13,002 bases of DNA from Gammaproteobacteria bacterium. Its GTDB lineage: Bacteria > Pseudomonadota > Gammaproteobacteria > Steroidobacterales > Steroidobacteraceae. The notes under the pieces are model-generated. The model was not told the origin of the DNA. It did not search any database and worked only from the letters and a program-made list of their open reading frames with translations. The first letter of the stretch is position 1; each line of letters starts with the position of its first letter. Shown piece after piece: positions 7,204 to 13,002 of the stretch. Both the position numbers and the translations under genes were made by a program. The DNA lies in NCBI GenBank assembly GCA_028293725.1, contig JAQGOE010000085.1:1-13002 (forward strand), read 5' to 3'.

Positions 7204-8405
7204 CTGATACCCCCCGCCGGACGCCGCAAACCGACAGCCGCTCGGACGGACACACCCCAGATCGCCAGTCCCGCCAGCGCCAGCCCGCACCCCACCCAAC
7301 CTGTCGAGGTCCACCCATAGCCCGCGGCGATCGCCATTCCGCCAAGCAACGGCCCGAGCGCGTTCGCGACATTGAAGGCCGAGTGATTGAGCGCCGCCGC
7401 CAGCGCCTGCGCGTCGCCTGCGACGTCCATCAACCGCGTCTGCAAAACGGTCCCGAGAGCACCGCCGAACCCGATCGCGGTGACATCCAATAGGACGCTC
7501 CAGAGCTGGCCAGCAGCCAGCGGATAAAGCGCCAACGCCACCGCCGACCAGACGAGCAACGCCCCCGCCGTCGGCATGAGCGCCCGATCAGCGAAGCGTG
7601 GTGCGATGAGATTGCCGGCAGTCATGCCGATTCCGAAGCAGGCCAGCGCCGCCGGCACCGCTGCGGCCGATACACCGGTCACCGCCATGAGCGTCGATGC
7701 CAGATAGGTGTACACGGAAAAGAGCCCACCGAATCCGATAGCGCCGATCGCAAGCGTGAGCCACACCTGCCCGCGCCTGAGCGCTCCGAGTTCGCGCAGG
7801 GGACTTGCGCCCGACTCCACCCGGTCGCGCGGCGCGAAAATCGCCACCAGCGTCGCGGTAAGCGTCGCGAGAAATGCGACGACGGCAAACCCCCAGCGCC
7901 AGCCGAAGGCCTGCCCCACCCAATTGGCGAACGGCACCCCAATGATGGTGGCGATCGTGAGACCCAGGAGGACTCGACCGACGGCCTGAGTTCGCCGCTC
8001 GACCGGCACCAGGGACGCCGCCACCAGCGCCGCGATTCCGAAATAGGCGCCGTGCGGCAGGCCGCTCAGGAACCGAAAGAGCAGCATCCAGTGATAGGTC
8101 GGGGCCAGCGCGGACAGCCCATTCGCCACGGCGAAGACCGTCATGAGCAAGATCAGAATAGTTCGCCGCGCCATACGCGCCGACAGAACCGCAATCAGGG
8201 GTGCGCCGACCACCACACCAAGCGCGTAGGCACTGATCACATGCCCTGCCGTCGGTGCGCTGATGCCGAGATCGCGAGCGAAAAACGGCAACAGGCTCAT
8301 CGTCGCAAATTCGGTCGTGCCGATGGCAAAACCGCCCACGGCAAGGGCACTGTGAACCACCCCAGCGGGAGCTCCGCGGCGCTCCCGCCCTACACTTTCC
8401 GTCAT
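7185..8405 (-). CDS. MFS transporter, DHA1 (AraJ-like) efflux family
   Basis: A 406-residue, 12-segment major facilitator protein of the inner membrane. The first membrane segment carries FAIGTTEFATMSLLPFFARDLG (about 26-47), the signature seen in DHA1 carriers such as AraJ and other sugar or drug efflux proteins. The cytoplasmic loop LSARMARRT (about 74-82) matches the MFS loop 2-3 motif, and RFLSGLPHGAYFG (about 111-123) matches segment 4 of this branch. Proton-driven efflux of a small organic molecule is likely; the substrate is unknown. The frame is open back to 8480, but the extra residues are Cys/Arg-rich and unlike the family. ATG 8405, with an AGGGA Shine-Dalgarno, is therefore chosen. 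It lies 84 nt downstream of the DUF6152 gene on the same strand, and its 3' end overlaps the Uma2 gene tail to tail. Confidence 0.9.
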   Translation of the reverse strand: MTESVGRERRGAPAGVVHSALAVGGFAIGTTEFATMSLLPFFARDLGISAPTAGHVISAYALGVVVGAPLIAVLSARMARRTILILLMTVFAVANGLSALAPTYHWMLLFRFLSGLPHGAYFGIAALVAASLVPVERRTQAVGRVLLGLTIATIIGVPFANWVGQAFGWRWGFAVVAFLATLTATLVAIFAPRDRVESGASPLRELGALRRGQVWLTLAIGAIGFGGLFSVYTYLASTLMAVTGVSAAAVPAALACFGIGMTAGNLIAPRFADRALMPTAGALLVWSAVALALYPLAAGQLWSVLLDVTAIGFGGALGTVLQTRLMDVAGDAQALAAALNHSAFNVANALGPLLGGMAIAAGYGWTSTGWVGCGLALAGLAIWGVSVRAAVGLRRPAGGISQADFD

Positions 8406-8432
8406 CGAATCCCTAAGCCTGTCTCGCCCGCG

Positions 8433-8470
8433 GCATCTGCATAGAAAATAGCAGACTTCGGCGTCCGAAG
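8433..8470 (-). promoter_or_regulatory. Hairpin and TGCTATTTT element between DUF6152 and MFS genes
   Basis: A perfect 6-bp inverted repeat CTTCGG-cgt-CCGAAG (8456-8470) lies 20 nt past the DUF6152 stop on the minus strand. It is followed by TCTGCTATTTTC, which is only moderately T-rich. This could be a weak terminator for the upstream three-gene unit. The TGCTATTTT word reads as an extended -10, so a promoter for the MFS gene is also possible. Neither is strong. Confidence 0.25.
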
Positions 8471-8489
8471 AGACCGGCACAGAGACTCG

Positions 8490-8894
8490 TCAGAGCGGCG
8501 GCCCGGGCAGATTCCGCAGCCTCTTCCCGTCCGGAAGCGTGATGATGGCGCAGAAGCCGCCCTTGCGGCCGTCCTTGAGCAGATGGACTTCCATCCCGAC
8601 CTTGTCGCCCGGCTTGATCGTGTGCCGGGTCCAGCCGCTACGGCTGAGATAGTTCGGGCTCATGCCCTCGATGCTCCAGGACTCACTGGTGCCGGTGCTG
8701 GGATTCAAGACCTCCATAAAGATGAAGGTATGCGGATTCGTCCAGTCGAACTGCGTGACGGTACCTGTGACGGTGACCGTGTGCTGCATGTCGAACATGG
8801 CAGTGGAGTGGTGCGCAACCGCCACGCCGGCGGTGAGCACCAGGGACAATGCCGCCGCAACGAGCAGGCGGATTCTTCGGACCGATGCGTTCAC
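8490..8894 (-). CDS. DUF6152 family exported protein
   Basis: A 134-residue small protein of unknown function. It has an Arg-containing N-terminus, a hydrophobic core (9-26) and an AVA cleavage site, which would release a mature protein beginning His-His-Ser (28-30). The body matches DUF6152 as I know it: AHHSTAMFD, TVTVTGTVTQFDWTNPHTFI (about 39-58, with NPH at 53-55), a SWSIEG strand, GDKVGMEVHLLKDGRKGG (97-113), and a C-terminal LPDGKRL. A small periplasmic beta-barrel is likely. The start is GTG 8894: its AAGAGG Shine-Dalgarno lies within the last codons of the preceding gene, with only 6 nt between the two. That tight packing means it is made together with the 280-residue protein upstream. 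The His-His mature terminus and NPH motif suggest metal binding, but that is inference. Confidence 0.88.
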   Translation of the reverse strand: MNASVRRIRLLVAAALSLVLTAGVAVAHHSTAMFDMQHTVTVTGTVTQFDWTNPHTFIFMEVLNPSTGTSESWSIEGMSPNYLSRSGWTRHTIKPGDKVGMEVHLLKDGRKGGFCAIITLPDGKRLRNLPGPPL

Positions 8895-8900
8895 TTTCGT

Positions 8901-9743
8901 CTACCTCTTCAGATTGATGTCCGCGCGACCTTCCGGGTCGGCGCTATCCCGATTGTTCTGCGTGCAGATATATTCCTTGAGATCCCAGTCCGTATGCCGC
9001 TTGTAGAAGCGTGTCACTGCCCACGGCTGCAGTAGAGCCTTCGGGTCGTAGATCGTGGTACGGATTTCCATCGTGTCGGGCGAAGTACGTTGTATCCGCT
9101 CCTCGATGCGCATCTGGTCACTGTGGTTGGTAGCGGGCGCGATGTACGAGTTCGGAATGAACCCGATACTGTCGACGACCAGGGTGTCGCCCTCCCAATG
9201 ACCGATCGAATCGCCCTGGTAGGTTGGATCGGGATCCTCCATATGGGGACGCCCATCGACGTAGATGCGACGCATCTGGCTGTATGCCTCGATGGCCACA
9301 GTGACCTTCCCTGGAGTAAACAGGAACTCAACGGGATAAGGCTGCGTCATGATCTGCGGCATTCCCGGCGGCACGCAGTTGGCGGTGTCGGTCTGCTGAT
9401 GCTCACCCTCCTTCTGCGCGGCGCGGTATTTCTCGGCCATTGCCGCGTATTCCGGCGTGAGTTTGGGCCCGTCCAGCGGCGTCCGCGAGCCCAGGGGGCT
9501 GCGGCCTGACTGCCAATCCAACTCCCAGACACCGCTCCAGTCGGGCAGATGCGCGATCGAGCTCCAACTCGTCCCCTGCAGGCTCGCCTTTGCCGCGGGC
9601 TTGCCAGCAACGGAAGTCCCGTTGGCAGGTGTACCGGCAGCCGCCGCACCAGCGGGTGTCGCACCGATGGCCGGCATCCCGGCCGCAAGCGCCACTGCAC
9701 TCACCACCGCGCCCAGCAGCCCGTTATGAATAGGTCCGCGCAT
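8901..9743 (-). CDS. Exported protein of unknown function with DWSGVW and GHWEGDT motifs
   Basis: A 280-residue protein with a probable signal peptide (1-28, cut after AIGA). A low-complexity Ala/Gly/Pro/Thr linker follows (about 28-56), then a conserved-looking domain. Landmarks are LPDWSGVWELDW (66-77), a helix LTPEYAAMAEKYRAAQKEG (95-113), CVPPGMP (123-129), PYPVEFLFTPGKVTV (135-149), RRIYVDGRPH (158-167), YQGDSIGHWEGDTLVVDSIGF (175-195) and KEYICTQN (256-263). I recognise this pattern from uncharacterised proteins of aromatic- and steroid-degrading proteobacteria, where it often neighbours DUF6152 genes. I know no demonstrated activity. The only two cysteines, C123 and C260, could form a disulfide in the periplasm. 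ATG 9743 has a strong GAGGGGG Shine-Dalgarno. The gene lies 21 nt after the MFS gene and 6 nt before the DUF6152 gene. Confidence 0.85.
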   Translation of the reverse strand: MRGPIHNGLLGAVVSAVALAAGMPAIGATPAGAAAAGTPANGTSVAGKPAAKASLQGTSWSSIAHLPDWSGVWELDWQSGRSPLGSRTPLDGPKLTPEYAAMAEKYRAAQKEGEHQQTDTANCVPPGMPQIMTQPYPVEFLFTPGKVTVAIEAYSQMRRIYVDGRPHMEDPDPTYQGDSIGHWEGDTLVVDSIGFIPNSYIAPATNHSDQMRIEERIQRTSPDTMEIRTTIYDPKALLQPWAVTRFYKRHTDWDLKEYICTQNNRDSADPEGRADINLKR

Positions 9744-9764
9744 GATTCCCCCTCTATAAAACGA

Positions 9765-11015
9765 CTAAGTGCTGACCTGCAACTTCTGGCCCGCCGCGCG
9801 CCGTGCCAACACCCGCGGGGCGGTTTCCCTGAGCCCGAGAGCGAGCAACGCACCGACGACCGTCACTCCAAACATCATCCACAACGGCGCCTGCAGGCCA
9901 ACTCGATCGGCGACGCTGCCGGCCAGCCATGGCGACAGCACTCCGCCCAGGATCTCGCCGGTTCCCATGCAGATCCCCAGGGCGGTCGCCATGTGATGGG
10001 GCGCGACACTTTCCGACGGCACGGTTCCCATGAACAGCGGAAACACCCCATTCACCCCCCACCCCACGAAGAAGATGGCGGCCAGCCCCCAAACGGAGCC
10101 GTCGTAGTACATGGCGCCGAGCGGCAGGATCACTGCAATGAGCGGCATGACAATGAGCAGCGGCCGCCGGCCCCAGCGATCCGACAGGGCTGAAATGACG
10201 AACGCCCCGATCGTCGCCGAAATACCCAACGTCCCCATGATCCAGCCCATGGTCTGCGGGTCGTACTTCCGCACCTGCGTGAGATACAACGGCATGAACG
10301 TCCAACACAACACCAGGTAGGAAACCAGGAGAACGCCTATTATCGCGCACAGAACCACGTTACGTTCCGCGAGCGCTTCGCCGAGCGAACTGCCCTTGCT
10401 CGCACCCGATTGCGACGGCGCGCTCTCGACCGGAACCTCGCGTACGAAACGCCACATCAGAAACGCAGTGAGCAGGCCGGGAGCGCCAGCCAGGAAGAAC
10501 GCGTGTCGCCAGCCGAAATATGCGGCGAAGGGCACCAGCAACACCGGCGCGAAAAACGACCCGAAGAGATTCGATCCGAAGTTCTGCGTGACACCCATCG
10601 CCAGGCCGCGATGTCGCGGCTCGACTTCCGTCGCAATCAGCGACTGACTGATGGGCATGATGCCGCCCTCGGCCACGCCCATCAGCAAACGTGCACCCAG
10701 GATCATTGCAAATGTCGAGGCGATACCCGTAAGAAACGAGCAGACGGAAAATGCCAGCGTCGCCAGAATCAGCAGGCCCTTGCGCGAGCCCGTCTTGTCC
10801 GACACCAGGCCGATGCCAAACGCGGCAATCGCCCAGGTGAGCGACAACGCTGCCGCCAGCAAACCCACCTGGGTGTTGTTCAGGTGCAGATCCGGCTGGA
10901 TGAACGGCATGAGAAAATTCGACGCATTCCGGTCGAAAAATACAATGCCAAAATTGATACTGAGCAGCCCTGCCAGCATCACCTGGTAGCCCGCAGAGCC
11001 CACCGACTTATTCAT
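9765..11015 (-). CDS. MFS transporter, anion:cation symporter (ACS)-like
   Basis: A 416-residue, 12-segment major facilitator carrier. The N-terminus (LLSINFGIVFFDRNASNFLMPFIQPDL, about 17-43) has the FDR-x-x-x-N pattern of the ACS group, which imports organic anions such as tartrate, galactonate, hexuronates or aromatic acids with protons. The loop 2-3 motif GLVSDKTGSRKG (69-80) and the segment 4 stretch ARLLMGVAEGGIMPISQSLI (about 108-127) fit. A hydrophilic central loop containing SAPSQSGASKGSS (about 198-210) separates the two halves. It is the first gene of a minus-strand unit with the 280-residue protein and DUF6152 protein, which suggests the three handle the same compound. Its start faces the DNA ligase gene across a 125-bp divergent gap. 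The substrate cannot be named. Confidence 0.9.
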   Translation of the reverse strand: MNKSVGSAGYQVMLAGLLSINFGIVFFDRNASNFLMPFIQPDLHLNNTQVGLLAAALSLTWAIAAFGIGLVSDKTGSRKGLLILATLAFSVCSFLTGIASTFAMILGARLLMGVAEGGIMPISQSLIATEVEPRHRGLAMGVTQNFGSNLFGSFFAPVLLVPFAAYFGWRHAFFLAGAPGLLTAFLMWRFVREVPVESAPSQSGASKGSSLGEALAERNVVLCAIIGVLLVSYLVLCWTFMPLYLTQVRKYDPQTMGWIMGTLGISATIGAFVISALSDRWGRRPLLIVMPLIAVILPLGAMYYDGSVWGLAAIFFVGWGVNGVFPLFMGTVPSESVAPHHMATALGICMGTGEILGGVLSPWLAGSVADRVGLQAPLWMMFGVTVVGALLALGLRETAPRVLARRAAGQKLQVST

Positions 11016-11128
11016 AGCGTCCGCTCGAATTCCGCCGCCCTCCCGGAACGTACCATAGCGCCGGCGAAGGCGGTTTCCCGGCCAAGCAAAAGTGCCTTTC
11101 GCCTACAAACCAGTGCGGGGGGCCAGTT

Positions 11129-11140
11129 TACAATCCCCGG
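11129..11140 (+). promoter_or_regulatory. Candidate -10 element directly before the DNA ligase start (possible leaderless transcript)
   Basis: TACAAT at 11129-11134 is a 5-of-6 match to the consensus -10 and ends 6 nt before the ligase ATG. Transcription from it would begin at or next to the A of the start codon. No Shine-Dalgarno lies at the usual distance; a G-run at 11117-11122 is too far away. No good -35 is visible, so the call is tentative. Confidence 0.3.
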
Positions 11141-12691
11141 ATGACCCTGCTCCTGGATCTAGTCAATACTTCACAGCGCGTGGGAGCCACCGCGGCTCGC
11201 CTGGCCAAGGTGCGCGAACTGGCGACCTTCCTGCGGTCTCTCCCACCGGACGAGATTGACACCGCCGTCCACTACCTGTCCGGCGAGCTTCCGCAGGGTC
11301 GGATCGGCATCGGCTACTCCGTCTTGAAGGCAGCGGCGGCAAACTCGCCCGCGCAGGCCGAGTCATTGTCGATAGCGGGGATCGACCAAGATCTCACCGA
11401 CCTCGCGGCCATTCGTGGCTCCGGTTCCGCGGCCCGGCGCGCGCAAGCGCTACGTGACCTGTTCTCGCGAGCGACCCCGGGAGAGCACGAATTCCTGCTG
11501 CGGCTCCTGGTGGGCGAATTGCGCCAGGGAGCGCTGGGGGGCGTCATGGTGGAGGCGATCGCGGCGGCCGCCGCAATCCCGGTAGCGCAGGTCCGGCGGG
11601 CCGCCATGTATTCGCAAAGTCTCGGAGCGGTCGCTCGCGCGGCGTTAGTGGAGGGAGTCGCGGCGCTCGAAAAATTCCAACTCGAGTTGTTCGCGCCGAT
11701 CGCACCGATGCTGGCGCAGACGGCCGCCGACGTGGCCGAAGCGTTGGGCGAGCTGCAGGGCGAAGTTGAGTTCGAATGGAAGATGGATGGCGCGCGCATC
11801 CAGGCGCACAAGGTCGGCGACGACGTTCGCCTCTACACGCGCAGTCTGAACGACGTAACGGCTGCCGTGCCCGAAATCGTCACTACGGTGCGCGGGCTCT
11901 CCGAGCACACGCTGGTACTGGATGGCGAGGCCATTGCGTTCGATGCCAAGGGTCGCCCACATCCCTTCCAGATCACGATGCGCCGCTTCGGTCGCAAACT
12001 CAACGTGGAAGCTCTGCGCGGCGAGTTGCCCATCCGGGCATTTTTCTTCGACTGCCTGCGCGTCGGGGACCAGAGTATTGCCGACCGCCCCGCCCGCGAA
12101 CGCTTCGCAGCGCTCGCGCGCGCCGTGCCGGCGGAGCTACGGATTCCGCGGCTCATCACGAGATCGGAGCCCGAAGCCCGTGAATTCTATGAAGCCGCGC
12201 TCGCGGCCGGACACGAAGGGGTCATGGCGAAGTCGTTGGACGCGCCCTACGAGGCGGGCAATCGCGGCGCGAGCTGGCTGAAGATCAAACGGGCCCATAC
12301 CCTGGATCTGGTCGTGTTGGCTGCCGAGTGGGGCCACGGCCGCCGCAGCGGCAAACTGTCGAACCTGCACCTGGGCGCGCTGGATCCCGCCACGGGCGAA
12401 TACATCATGCTGGGAAAAACCTTCAAAGGCCTCACCGACGCTCTGCTCGAATGGCAGACCCGGGAGTTCCTCGCGCGCGAAGTGAGCCGCGACCAGTGGA
12501 CGGTGTACGTGCGCCCGGAGTTGGTAGTGGAAATTGCCTTCAGCGACCTGCAAGCCAGCACCCGCTATCCAGGAGGCCTGGCCCTGCGCCTGGCGCGAGT
12601 GAAGCGCTACCGGGACGACAAGCGCGCCGCGGACGCGGACAATATGGATTCCGTGCGCAGAATTTTCGCCGCCCAAGCGGGCACAGCATAA
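11141..12691 (+). CDS. ATP-dependent DNA ligase, similar to mycobacterial LigB
   Basis: A 516-residue enzyme that seals nicks in duplex DNA through a lysyl-AMP intermediate. The N-terminal helical DNA-binding domain (1 to about 195) carries LSGELPQGRIGIGYSVL (46-62) and LLRLLVGELRQGALGGVM (118-135). The adenylation domain has motif I EWKMDGARIQ with the AMP-accepting K214, motif III VLDGEAIAF (259-267), motif IV EGVMAKS (359-365) and motif V SWLKIKR (378-384). The OB-fold domain follows, with LRLARVKRYRDDK (482-494) as motif VI. From memory the length and N-terminal domain closely resemble M. tuberculosis LigB (about 507 residues), rather than the shorter ligases paired with Lhr-type helicases or the LigD end-joining protein. 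All key residues are intact. The alpha/beta hydrolase gene starts 16 nt downstream. I leave the symbol blank to avoid confusion with the dioxygenase ligB at 1-766. Confidence 0.93.
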   Translation: MTLLLDLVNTSQRVGATAARLAKVRELATFLRSLPPDEIDTAVHYLSGELPQGRIGIGYSVLKAAAANSPAQAESLSIAGIDQDLTDLAAIRGSGSAARRAQALRDLFSRATPGEHEFLLRLLVGELRQGALGGVMVEAIAAAAAIPVAQVRRAAMYSQSLGAVARAALVEGVAALEKFQLELFAPIAPMLAQTAADVAEALGELQGEVEFEWKMDGARIQAHKVGDDVRLYTRSLNDVTAAVPEIVTTVRGLSEHTLVLDGEAIAFDAKGRPHPFQITMRRFGRKLNVEALRGELPIRAFFFDCLRVGDQSIADRPARERFAALARAVPAELRIPRLITRSEPEAREFYEAALAAGHEGVMAKSLDAPYEAGNRGASWLKIKRAHTLDLVVLAAEWGHGRRSGKLSNLHLGALDPATGEYIMLGKTFKGLTDALLEWQTREFLAREVSRDQWTVYVRPELVVEIAFSDLQASTRYPGGLALRLARVKRYRDDKRAADADNMDSVRRIFAAQAGTA

Positions 12692-12707
12692 GGACCCGGA
12701 CTTTCAT

Positions 12708-13002
12708 ATGGCAGGCCCCTCACTCGACCTTCCCATCCATCACTTCCGCAGTCGTGATGGCCTCGAGCTCGCCTATCGTGAGATGGGGACGGGCCGCCCG
12801 CTCGTGCTCATCCACGGATTTTTCTCGACCGCGATGGTGAACTGGGTGCGCTACGGTCACGCCGCGAAAATTGCGGCCCGCGGCATTCGCGTGATCATGC
12901 CGGACCTGCGGGGACATGGTGATAGCGCGAAACCACACGATCCGGCTTTCTACCCCCGCGACGTTCTGGCCGACGACGGCCTTGCGTTGCTCGAGCATCT
13001 GG
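12708..13002 (+). CDS. Alpha/beta hydrolase, N-terminal part (cut by window edge)
   Basis: 98 codons are visible from ATG 12708 to the right edge. The pattern is the start of an alpha/beta-hydrolase fold: a strand and Gly-turn (RSRDGLELAYREMGTG), the oxyanion-hole motif LVLIHGFFST (32-41, HGF at 36-38), and MPDLRGHGDSAKP (64-76). These are typical of epoxide hydrolase, haloperoxidase and C-C hydrolase relatives. The nucleophile elbow (G-x-S/D-x-G) and the rest of the triad lie outside the window, so the reaction cannot be inferred. An AAGGA Shine-Dalgarno overlaps the ligase TAA, about 13 nt upstream. The short 16-nt gap suggests co-transcription with the ligase. There is no signal peptide, so the product is probably cytoplasmic. 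Confidence 0.85.
   Translation, partial: MAGPSLDLPIHHFRSRDGLELAYREMGTGRPLVLIHGFFSTAMVNWVRYGHAAKIAARGIRVIMPDLRGHGDSAKPHDPAFYPRDVLADDGLALLEHL

Noticed and set aside
8406..8480. 25-residue N-terminal extension of the DHA1 MFS protein
   Set aside because: The extra residues (CYFLCRCRGRDRLRDS) are unlike MFS N-termini. ATG 8405 has a Shine-Dalgarno and places the first membrane segment at the usual distance.
10410..11144. 244-codon plus-strand frame opposite the ACS-like MFS gene
   Set aside because: The product is rich in Arg, Gln and His with no domain, and it covers the reverse of a clear 12-segment carrier.
12137..12676. 179-codon minus-strand frame opposite the ligase C-terminus
   Set aside because: It is a shadow of the ligase, whose motifs IV, V and VI occupy this stretch on the plus strand.

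Overview
The window is GC-rich, densely packed bacterial chromosome. The mix suggests a Gram-negative environmental proteobacterium that lives on aromatic or steroid-like carbon: a LigB-type extradiol dioxygenase, a lipoprotein built from SnoaL-like domains, a DUF6152 protein next to a 'DWSGVW...GHWEGDT' protein, and two MFS carriers. A gammaproteobacterium of the Steroidobacter kind is my best guess, but this is inference from gene content only. I see no rRNA, tRNA, CRISPR array, insertion sequence or phage gene.

Layout. (1) Positions 1-6048, all minus strand, read right to left: a lipoprotein with three tandem SnoaL/NTF2-like units, then an ABC exporter (ATPase plus two FtsX/MacB-type permeases, overlapping or nearly touching), then a protocatechuate 4,5-dioxygenase beta-like gene that runs off the left edge. 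The gaps are about 90 bp, a 4-bp overlap, about 10 bp and 107 bp, so the block could be one transcription unit or two. (2) Positions 6049-6462 hold no convincing gene. They are the divergent upstream region of the lipoprotein and of a plus-strand Uma2-family (PD-(D/E)XK) gene at 6463-7203. (3) Positions 7185-11015, minus strand: an ACS-like MFS carrier, a 280-residue exported protein of unknown function and a DUF6152 exported protein form a tight three-gene unit. A second MFS carrier (DHA1/AraJ type) follows after an 84-bp gap and overlaps the 3' end of the Uma2 gene tail to tail. (4) Positions 11141-13002, plus strand: an ATP-dependent DNA ligase resembling Mycobacterium tuberculosis LigB, followed 16 bp later by an alpha/beta hydrolase cut by the right edge.

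How the parts may work together (inference): the left block joins ring cleavage to an envelope ABC system and a probable outer-membrane lipoprotein. The middle block joins an importer-like MFS carrier to two periplasmic proteins of uncharacterised families. The ligase is a repair or housekeeping enzyme, apparently unrelated to the catabolic genes. The most unusual items are the three-unit SnoaL-like lipoprotein, whose candidate catalytic residues differ between units, and the carrier/280-residue protein/DUF6152 unit, whose DUF6152 member would begin with His-His after signal cleavage.
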